A program made the translations under genes and the position numbers. A stretch of 13,656 nucleotides of DNA from JACPNK01 sp964479745 (lineage in GTDB: Bacteria > Patescibacteriota > Minisyncoccia > 2-02-FULL-40-12 > IGHO2-12-FULL-4): the NCBI GenBank assembly GCA_964479745.1, contig CAYZNJ010000015.1, forward strand, positions 1-13,656, written 5' to 3'. The first letter of the stretch is position 1. The number at the start of each line of letters is the position of its first letter. Of the stretch, positions 6,653-12,236 are shown in pieces. Below the pieces are notes generated by a model. It was given only the letters and a program-made list of their open reading frames with translations, was not told the DNA's origin and searched no databases.

Positions 6653-7238
6653 GCATATTCTTAACCGCAGGCCCAAAAAGTTTGTGGCTGACACCGGCAT
6701 TAAGCGCCGGCCTTTGGTTTTTGTTGACTTGGAATTTTCCGGAATGGACTTGGATAACGAGGTTATTGAAATCGGCTGTTTGGTGGTGGACCAGAAAAGC
6801 TGGCAAATAAAAAAAGAGTGGCATGCCAAGGTGAGGCCCAAAGAAATAAAAAGCGCCGACAAGGAGACTTTGAACATCGTCGGATATTCCAAGGACAAAT
6901 GGAAAGGCGCCCTTACTCTTAAAGAAGCCATGTTAAAATTTAACAGGATAGCCAAAGATGGGGTTTTGGTCGGTTACAATGTCGCTTGGGACTTTATGTT
7001 TTTGGAAAAATCTTTTTTTGAACTTGACATTAAACCCGCCTTTCACTGGCAGATAATAGATGTGCTTTCAATGGTGTTCTACAAATTTTATAATAAACTT
7101 GGAGTTAAAGGTTTTCGCATGAAAGAGGTGGAAAAGTTTTTAAACATCAAGCATGGAGTTTGGCATAATCCTTTGGACGATGCTCGGGCCACCTACGAAA
7201 TATTTTTAAAAATAATTAAAAATGGCGGAAGAAAATAA
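6645..7238 (+). CDS. DEDDh 3'-5' exonuclease (DnaQ-like fold)
   Basis: This 197-residue protein has the full DEDDh active site: D28 and E30 (FVDLEFSG), D116 (GYNVAWDF), and H174 with D179 (HNPLDDAR). That fold removes nucleotides from 3' ends of DNA or RNA; polymerase proofreading subunits, RNase T and oligoribonuclease are relatives. There is a basic 20-residue N-terminal extension (RHILNRRPKK) before the first strand and no polymerase or helicase fusion. It overlaps the DHH gene by 8 bp and the RNase HI gene by 17 bp, which suggests coordinated production. RNA degradation or DNA repair are both possible roles. Confidence 0.9.
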   Translation: MIRHILNRRPKKFVADTGIKRRPLVFVDLEFSGMDLDNEVIEIGCLVVDQKSWQIKKEWHAKVRPKEIKSADKETLNIVGYSKDKWKGALTLKEAMLKFNRIAKDGVLVGYNVAWDFMFLEKSFFELDIKPAFHWQIIDVLSMVFYKFYNKLGVKGFRMKEVEKFLNIKHGVWHNPLDDARATYEIFLKIIKNGGRK

Positions 7239-7665
7239 ATATTTGGTACATACGGACGGAGGCGCCAGAGGCAATCCCGGGCCGGCGGCTATCGGAGTCG
7301 TAATCCAAAAGTCCGGCGGCGGATTGAAGAAAGAATATGGCGAATATACCGGGGAGACAACCAACAACGAAGCCGAATATCAGGCGGTTATTTTTGCTTT
7401 AAAAAAACTAAAACAGCTTATTGGCAAGCACGATGCGTCGCAAGCAAAAGTTGAAGTGCGTTTGGACAGCGAACTTCTGGAACGCCAAATGAACGGACAT
7501 TACAAAATTACGGATAAAAACCTGCAAAATCTTTTTTTGGAAGTTTGGAATTTGAAAGTTGACTTTGAAGAAGTTATCTTCAAACATATTCCGCGCGAAG
7601 ACAATCATGGCGCAGACAAGCTGGTAAACGCGGCATTGGACAAAGAGCTGAATAAACTTTTGTAA
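7222..7665 (+). CDS. rnhA: Ribonuclease HI
   Basis: This 147-residue protein cleaves the RNA strand of RNA-DNA hybrids. The catalytic acids are D12 (HTDGGARGNPG), E50 (TNNEAEY), D82 (RLDSELL) and D132 (NHGADKLVN). The TNNxAEY motif and absence of the E. coli basic protrusion place it with the short archaeal/Bacillus-type RNase HI group. The ATG at 7222 overlaps the exonuclease gene and begins one strand before the first catalytic acid, so the start is well supported. It ends the long operon; an intrinsic terminator follows within 10 bp. Confidence 0.95.
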   Translation: MAEENKYLVHTDGGARGNPGPAAIGVVIQKSGGGLKKEYGEYTGETTNNEAEYQAVIFALKKLKQLIGKHDASQAKVEVRLDSELLERQMNGHYKITDKNLQNLFLEVWNLKVDFEEVIFKHIPREDNHGADKLVNAALDKELNKLL

Positions 7666-7667
7666 TC

Positions 7668-7693
7668 AAAAACCCGCCTTCAGGCGGGGTTTT
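7668..7693. terminator. Bidirectional intrinsic terminator between rnhA and rnpB
   Basis: CCCGCC (7673-7678) pairs with GGCGGG (7683-7688) around TTCA, with A-rich sequence on the left and T-rich on the right. Read on the plus strand it ends the galT-rnhA operon; read on the minus strand it ends rnpB, whose 3' end lies a few bases away. Confidence 0.85.
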
Positions 7694-7696
7694 GTT

Positions 7697-8135
7697 GTCC
7701 TGGCAAGTCTATAAGCCGAATTCTGTTTTTGTGTGATTATTTATCTAGCCCTTCAATTACTCTCAGGGTCAAGTCCCTCATTTCTTCAGGACTTTGCGTA
7801 CTAACTTTTCGAACCGGGCGCTTTCTAAAAATTCTGGAAAGCGTCGGAACGCTGTACTTGCACTCCGGTAAGAATTTAGCCGTTTCATCCCCAATGTTAC
7901 CACTGGGTCTCGCCCAGCTCTTTCTAGGAAAGAGCTGGGCGGTTTTGGCTTTTCAGCCTCAACCGTTTCTGTTCGCATCTCTGCTCTTGCGAGCGACGGG
8001 TATTACCCGCTACCGTTCTTAATGGTTCTCGAGCCGCCATTAAAAGGTGTTCGGACTTTCCTCCGCGAAGCGTCTCGCCATAACCCAAAGGGCAACGGCG
8101 GGCCACTCTACGGCAATCACCCGACTTACCAAGAC
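7697..8135 (-). ncRNA. rnpB: RNase P RNA, bacterial A type
   Basis: This is the catalytic RNA of RNase P, which trims the 5' leader from pre-tRNAs. On the minus strand the P4 5' half GGAGGAAAGTCC (8064-8053) and the 3' conserved ACAGAATTCGGCTTAT (7726-7711) are exact hallmarks. The ends form P1: 8135-8123 pairs with 7709-7697 over 13 bp with two G.U pairs, which fixes the mature boundaries. A perfect 14-bp hairpin with a 3-nt loop (7911-7941) fits P12. Other recognisable pieces are CAGAGATGCGAACAG and CTAGATAAATAATC. The length, about 439 nt, is somewhat longer than the E. coli RNA (377). It has its own promoter and a terminator shared with rnhA. Confidence 0.96.
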
Positions 8136-8140
8136 ATTTA

Positions 8141-8169
8141 ATTATATCATTTTGTTGTCCAAATTGCAA
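8141..8169 (-). promoter_or_regulatory. rnpB promoter
   Basis: On the minus strand TTGCAA (8169-8164) is followed after exactly 17 bp by TATAAT (8146-8141). The predicted start near 8135 coincides with the first base of the P1 helix. TTGCAA is its own reverse complement. Confidence 0.85.
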
Positions 8170-8199
8170 AAAGTCTTCTTTTGTCGTATTGTTTGCGAG

Positions 8200-8484
8200 A
8201 TGAATCCCGAACGAACCAGCATATTCTACTATACTTATGTATTGCGAAGTAAAAAGAACAACTTACTGTATACTGGTTTTACGTCCGACCTACGGAAGCG
8301 CTTTAATGAGCATAATTCCAACCGGGATTCATATACCAAAGGTCGTGGTCCCTTTGAGCTGATATACTATGAAGCATGCATAAATCAAAAAGATGCAGCT
8401 CAAAGAGAAAAGTATCTTAAATCAGGACGAGGTAAGCGCTATCTGAAAAACAGATTAAAGCGCTTCCTGGTTCGTACGGGATGA
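8200..8484 (+). CDS. GIY-YIG nuclease domain protein, 94 aa
   Basis: This small single-domain protein belongs to the GIY-YIG superfamily. The two motif strands are YYTYVLRS (10-17) and LYTGFTSDL (23-31), followed by R32/R34, H38, and E70 with K74 in the segment AAQREKYLKSGRGKR. The ATG at 8200 is chosen over upstream in-frame codons because translation from 8047 would cross rnpB and its promoter. The first and last residues are written in inverted-repeat arms (8204-8221 and 8465-8482), so the gene fills the cassette almost exactly. Its TGA overlaps the ATG of the next gene. Such stand-alone proteins are often called YhbQ/UvrC-like; a homing or mobile role is inferred from the arms. Confidence 0.88.
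   Translation: MNPERTSIFYYTYVLRSKKNNLLYTGFTSDLRKRFNEHNSNRDSYTKGRGPFELIYYEACINQKDAAQREKYLKSGRGKRYLKNRLKRFLVRTG
8204..8482. mobile_element. GIY-YIG cassette bounded by 18-nt inverted arms
   Basis: The left arm 8204-8221 (ATCCCGAACGAACCAGCA) and right arm 8465-8482 (TCCTGGTTCGTACGGGAT) pair except for an A.A mismatch at position 7 and a C.C mismatch at position 17. The arms enclose nearly all of the GIY-YIG frame and little else. The second copy of the arms at 2075-2198 has the same two mismatches and the same left/right polarity. No target-site duplication is evident from the adjoining bases. Confidence 0.6.
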
Positions 8485-9866
8485 AAAAATCAGAACTGTT
8501 TTTCAATGTTTTGTTGCTGCCGGTTGATTTTGTGATGCTTATTTCGGCTGGTCTGGTCACATATTTTCTAAGAACCAGCATCATATCTTCTTTTAGGCCG
8601 GTCTTTTTCCAGCTTAATTTGCCTTTAGACAGATATTTTCTGCTGGTTTTGTCTGTTTCTCTTTTGTTTGTTGGTTTTTTTGCGATAGTGGGTTTGTACA
8701 AACTAAGAACGACCGTCAGCAGTCTTGAAGAATTTTTCAAAGTGGCAATTGCTTCTTCGGCCGGATTGATGAGTTTGATAATTTATATTTTCTTGCGGCA
8801 GGAGCTTTTCAATTCTCGTTTTCTGATTTTAGGCGGCTGGATTTTGGCTATTATTTTTGTTTCCTTGGGAAGGTTTTTTATTCGCTATCTCCAGAGACAG
8901 CTGGTGGTCAAGCGTGACTTTGGCGTCCACAGGGTTTTGGTAATCGGCGACGACAAAGTTTCAAACAGAATTACCCAAGAGATCTCTCAAAATCCGGTAA
9001 TGGGCTACCGTATTGTCAAGCGTTTAGAAAATCCGGAGGTTGTCGAAGTAAGGTCAGCCATAGAAAATCCGGGTGTTGACGAAGTCATCTTGGCAAATCC
9101 CAACTATCCAGCCGAACGGGTTTTGGAAGTGATTGACTTTTGCAACGAAAATCACCTTACTTTTAAATTTGTGCCGAATATTTACCAGACTCTTACGGCT
9201 AATTTTTCTTTAGATGTTTTAGCCGGTGTGCCTATGATTGAACTTCGCCGCACTAATCTTGACGGCTGGGGCAGAGTCATCAAAAGATTTTTTGATATAC
9301 TTGGCGGAGCATTTGCTCTTTTTATATTATCTCCTTTTTTTCTTATCATCGCTTTTGCGATTAAATGGGAGACAGAAGGGCCGGTTTTTGTCAGACTTCG
9401 CCGGCTAAGCCAGAGCAAAGAATTTGACTTGCTCAAATTCCGGTCAATGATTAAAAATGCCGAAAAGCTTAAACCGTATTTGCAGAGTCTCAACGAGAGA
9501 AAAGACGGCCCCCTTTTTAAAATCAAAGACGACCCTCGGATTACCAAAATCGGCAAATTTATCAGACACTATCGCTTGGACGAATTGCCGCAGTTTATCA
9601 ATGTGCTGAAGGGGGATATTAGTTTGGTTGGCCCCCGTCCGCATCAGCCCGATGAAATTGCCAAATATCAAAAACATCACAAAAAAGTTTTGTCTATAAA
9701 AGCCGGCGCTACCGGCCTGGCCCAAGTTTCCGGCAGTTCCGATTTGCCTTTTGAAGAAGAAGTAGCGTTGGATTCTTTCTATATAGAAAATTGGTCTTTG
9801 GCGCAAGATATAAAAATAATCCTAAAAACTTTTATAAAAATGATAAGCGACAGGTCGGCAGTCTGA
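8481..9866 (+). CDS. Polyprenyl-phosphate sugar-1-phosphate transferase (WbaP/WcaJ type)
   Basis: This 461-residue membrane enzyme starts a lipid-linked polysaccharide by moving a sugar 1-phosphate onto undecaprenyl phosphate. Four N-terminal hydrophobic segments (about 8-31, 52-72, 88-104 and 115-134) are followed by a Rossmann-like CoA-binding-type domain (150-258) and the C-terminal catalytic domain. That domain has KRFFDILGG (268-276), a re-entrant helix (277-296), FDLLKFRSM (315-323), RLDELPQFINVLKGD (365-379) with the D367-E368 dyad, SLVGPRP (381-387) and GATGLAQVSG (409-418). The ATG lies in the right arm of the GIY-YIG cassette and overlaps that gene's stop (ATGA), so the native upstream leader has probably been replaced. 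The sugar cannot be assigned. Confidence 0.95.
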   Translation: MKKSELFFNVLLLPVDFVMLISAGLVTYFLRTSIISSFRPVFFQLNLPLDRYFLLVLSVSLLFVGFFAIVGLYKLRTTVSSLEEFFKVAIASSAGLMSLIIYIFLRQELFNSRFLILGGWILAIIFVSLGRFFIRYLQRQLVVKRDFGVHRVLVIGDDKVSNRITQEISQNPVMGYRIVKRLENPEVVEVRSAIENPGVDEVILANPNYPAERVLEVIDFCNENHLTFKFVPNIYQTLTANFSLDVLAGVPMIELRRTNLDGWGRVIKRFFDILGGAFALFILSPFFLIIAFAIKWETEGPVFVRLRRLSQSKEFDLLKFRSMIKNAEKLKPYLQSLNERKDGPLFKIKDDPRITKIGKFIRHYRLDELPQFINVLKGDISLVGPRPHQPDEIAKYQKHHKKVLSIKAGATGLAQVSGSSDLPFEEEVALDSFYIENWSLAQDIKIILKTFIKMISDRSAV

Positions 9867-9870
9867 ATCT

Positions 9871-10941
9871 ATGAAAGTTGCCTTAATTCATGACCATTTA
9901 AATCAGTATGGCGGAGGGGAGAGGGTTTTGAGCGTCTTCTGCGAAATGTTTCCCCGGGCTCACATTTTTACTTTGATTTACGACGAGCGTTTGACTGGCA
10001 AGGCTTTTGAAGACAGAAAAATTCACACCTCTTTCATTCAAAAGATACCTTTGGCTAAAAATAACCATCGTCTTTTACCGATGATCATGCCTTTAGCCAT
10101 AGAGCAGTTTGACTTGTCTGGTTTTGATCTGGTAATTTCTAATTCAGCTTCTTTTGCCAAAGGCGCAATTACCAAGCCTCAAACCAAACACATTTCTTAC
10201 TGCATGACTCCGACAAGATTTTTGTGGGACGACAGCCATAAGTATGTGGAAGAATTTCAGCATCCTTTTATCATTAAAAAACTTACCGCATTTTTGCTTA
10301 ATTATTTGAGAATCTGGGATCAGCAGGCCAGCCAAAGAGTTGATCAATTTGTGGCGATTTCCGATTTTATAAGCAGAAGAATCCAGAAATACTACAAGAG
10401 AGATTCTTTGGTAATCTATCCGCCAGTTGACAGTAAAAAATTTAAAATCTCAAACGAGATCAAAAACTACTTTCTGATGGTTGGCCGGCTGGTGCCTTAT
10501 AAAAGGTTTGACCTGGCTGTCAATGTGTTTAATGAGTTGGGCTGGCCTTTGAAGATAATTGGCGATGGACCGCAGAAAAAACATCTTCAGAGAATTTCCA
10601 GAAATAACATTGAATTTTTAGGTCTAGTTTCCGACTATAAACTTCCGCAGTATTACAGCCATGCCAAAGCTCTGATCTTTCCCCAAGAAGAAGATTTCGG
10701 TATGGTTGCCGTGGAGTCTATGGCATCGGGACGGCCGGTAATTGCTTATAGGGGCGGGGGCAGTCTTGAAACAATGAAGGAGGGGGAAACAGGGATCTTT
10801 TTTGACGAACAAAAAGAAGAGTCTTTAATAAATTCTTTAAAAAACTTTAATCCTTTTGACTTTGACCCCGAGAAAATAAAAGCTCGGGCAACTTTGTTTG
10901 ACAAGGAAATTTTTAAAGAAAAGTTTTTATCAATTTTATGA
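9871..10941 (+). CDS. GT4 glycosyltransferase, WbaZ/mannosyltransferase-like
   Basis: This 356-residue GT-B enzyme adds a sugar to a growing lipid-linked glycan. The N-terminal acceptor domain starts with KVALIHDHLNQYGGGERV (2-19) and has YCMTPTRFLWD (110-120), a motif I associate with WbaZ-type mannosyltransferases. The C-terminal donor domain has VGRLVPYKRFD (204-214), GDGP (231-234) and the E-x7-E motif at E274/E282 (EDFGMVAVE). It starts 4 nt after the sugar transferase stop and overlaps the next gene by 4 bp. No membrane helix, so it should be peripheral on the cytoplasmic face. Donor GDP-mannose is a guess from motif resemblance. Confidence 0.93.
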   Translation: MKVALIHDHLNQYGGGERVLSVFCEMFPRAHIFTLIYDERLTGKAFEDRKIHTSFIQKIPLAKNNHRLLPMIMPLAIEQFDLSGFDLVISNSASFAKGAITKPQTKHISYCMTPTRFLWDDSHKYVEEFQHPFIIKKLTAFLLNYLRIWDQQASQRVDQFVAISDFISRRIQKYYKRDSLVIYPPVDSKKFKISNEIKNYFLMVGRLVPYKRFDLAVNVFNELGWPLKIIGDGPQKKHLQRISRNNIEFLGLVSDYKLPQYYSHAKALIFPQEEDFGMVAVESMASGRPVIAYRGGGSLETMKEGETGIFFDEQKEESLINSLKNFNPFDFDPEKIKARATLFDKEIFKEKFLSIL

Positions 10942-12080
10942 TCGTGGGAGTAGACATAAGAGTTTTAAGCGGCGGTGAAGAAGGGGGAATTGCGCAATAC
11001 ACGGCAAGTCTTTTGCCCAGTCTTTTTCAGGTTGACCGTTCAATTAAATTCAAACTTTTTTTTAATTCTTTTAAAGTTAAAAAAATTTCTTATGATTGGA
11101 TTGCCGGAAAAAATGTTAAGCTTTTTAAATTTAATATTCCGAACCGTCTCCTGTTTGCTTCGGCTAAATTATTTAACCGGCCGTTTGCAGATAAAATGAT
11201 GGGCGGAGCGGATGTTTTTTTTAGCCCACACTTTTTCCTTACCCCGCTTTCGAAAGATTGCAAATCAGTAATTACTTTCCATGATCTTTCTTTTATCCGT
11301 TACCCGGAGTTTTTTTCTTGGCGTAAAAATTTTTGGCATCGCTTTGAAATGAATCCGTGGAAGCAGGCTGAGGAAGCCGATAGGGTAATCGCCGTTTCGC
11401 GTTCAACCAGAAATGACCTGATTTCTATTTTTGGCCTTAACCCTGATAAAATTAAAACCATTTACTCCGGCGTGTCCGAAAAATTTTTTAATAAACCCGA
11501 GGCAACTCAAGTTGAAGCAGTAAAGAAAAAATACGGACTTCCGGAAAAGTTTCTTTTATTTCTCGGTACCGTAGAACCCAGAAAGAATGTTATGGGAATA
11601 CTTAAAGCTTTCACTCATCTTGTGTCTAACAACTTAATACCTGATGACATCAACTTGATAGTTGCTGGTAGATTAGGATGGTTATATAAGGAAGTTAAAA
11701 CTTTTTATAGTAAATCACCCTGTAAAAGGTTAATAAAGTTTATTGGATATGTTGACGAAAAAGACAAGAGCTCTCTTTACTCTTTAGCTAAAGTTTTCGT
11801 ATACCCAAGCTTTTTTGAAGGATTTGGTTTTCCGATTCTTGAGGCTATGGCTTCAAGAGTGCCTGTAATAACTTCTAAAAACTCTTCTTTGCCTGAAATT
11901 ATTGAAAATTCCGGTGTTCTGATTGACCCATATAATATTGGCGAGATAGCCCAAGCCATGAAAACCCTTATTTCTAAGAGTTTTTTAGGGCAAATTCTTT
12001 CAGAAGAAGCTTTTAAAAGAGCTAAATCTTTTTCTTGGCAGAATACAGCGGAAAAAACTCTTGAATCTCTGATTTTTTAA
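10938..12080 (+). CDS. GT4 glycosyltransferase
   Basis: This 380-residue GT-B enzyme is of the WbpY/mannosyltransferase-like GT4 kind. The N-terminus has VDIRVLSGGEEGGIAQY (5-21); mid-protein VITFHDLSFIRYPEFF (111-126) and VIAVSRSTRNDL (150-161) are typical. The donor domain has GTVEPRKN (210-217) with R215 and K216, and the E-x7-E motif at E294/E302 (EGFGFPILE). It overlaps the previous gene as ATGA, so the two transferases are probably made together and add successive residues. It ends the polysaccharide operon; no clear terminator is seen downstream. Confidence 0.93.
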   Translation: MIVGVDIRVLSGGEEGGIAQYTASLLPSLFQVDRSIKFKLFFNSFKVKKISYDWIAGKNVKLFKFNIPNRLLFASAKLFNRPFADKMMGGADVFFSPHFFLTPLSKDCKSVITFHDLSFIRYPEFFSWRKNFWHRFEMNPWKQAEEADRVIAVSRSTRNDLISIFGLNPDKIKTIYSGVSEKFFNKPEATQVEAVKKKYGLPEKFLLFLGTVEPRKNVMGILKAFTHLVSNNLIPDDINLIVAGRLGWLYKEVKTFYSKSPCKRLIKFIGYVDEKDKSSLYSLAKVFVYPSFFEGFGFPILEAMASRVPVITSKNSSLPEIIENSGVLIDPYNIGEIAQAMKTLISKSFLGQILSEEAFKRAKSFSWQNTAEKTLESLIF

Positions 12081-12090
12081 GCTGCAAAAT

Positions 12091-12099
12091 TGTGGATAA
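12091..12099 (-). promoter_or_regulatory. Perfect DnaA-box sequence TTATCCACA
   Basis: The minus strand reads TTATCCACA, an exact match to the E. coli consensus. It lies 7 bp before the -35 of the following promoter. It is single, with no neighbouring boxes seen, so an origin is not indicated; DnaA control or chance are both possible. Confidence 0.35.
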
Positions 12100-12105
12100 C
12101 TTATT

Positions 12106-12134
12106 TTGTGGCAAGCGTTATTTAGTTTTATAAT
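12106..12134 (+). promoter_or_regulatory. Promoter of the surface-protein gene
   Basis: TTGTGG (12106-12111), a 17-bp spacer and a perfect TATAAT (12129-12134) predict a start near 12141, about 95 nt before the best start codon. The leader would contain the AT-rich palindrome at 12151-12197. Confidence 0.65.
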
Positions 12135-12150
12135 TAACCCAGTTCTTTAA

Positions 12151-12197
12151 ATTGAATATTGAATATTAAATACTGAATATTCAATATCATATTCAAT
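12151..12197. repeat. AT-rich nested palindrome built from GAATATT units
   Basis: ATTGAATATT (12151-12160) and AATATTCAAT (12176-12185) are exact reverse complements around 15 bp; an outer pair, TTGAATAT (12152-12159) and ATATTCAA (12189-12196), gives an alternative fold. GAATATT occurs three times in direct orientation. It would lie in the 5' leader of the next gene. Confidence 0.65.
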
Positions 12198-12236
12198 CTT
12201 GATTGGCTCTCAAGATAAGTACTCCTTTCCAGTATT

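Noticed and set aside
7780..7870. Apparent lack of the GGU tRNA-CCA-binding motif in loop L15 of RNase P RNA.
   Set aside because: The P15-P17 region could not be aligned by eye with certainty, and a GGTT nearby might be the motif. A covariance-model alignment would decide.
7729..8169. Several open frames on both strands of 97, 66 and 81 codons.
   Set aside because: They lie across the RNase P RNA and its promoter and resemble no protein family.
8047..8199. Upstream in-frame extension of the GIY-YIG gene (51 more residues).
   Set aside because: It would run through the 5' part of rnpB and its promoter; the domain is complete from the ATG at 8200.
12091..12197. DnaA box plus AT-rich sequence as a replication origin.
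   Set aside because: Only one box is present, and no dnaA, dnaN or box cluster is seen.
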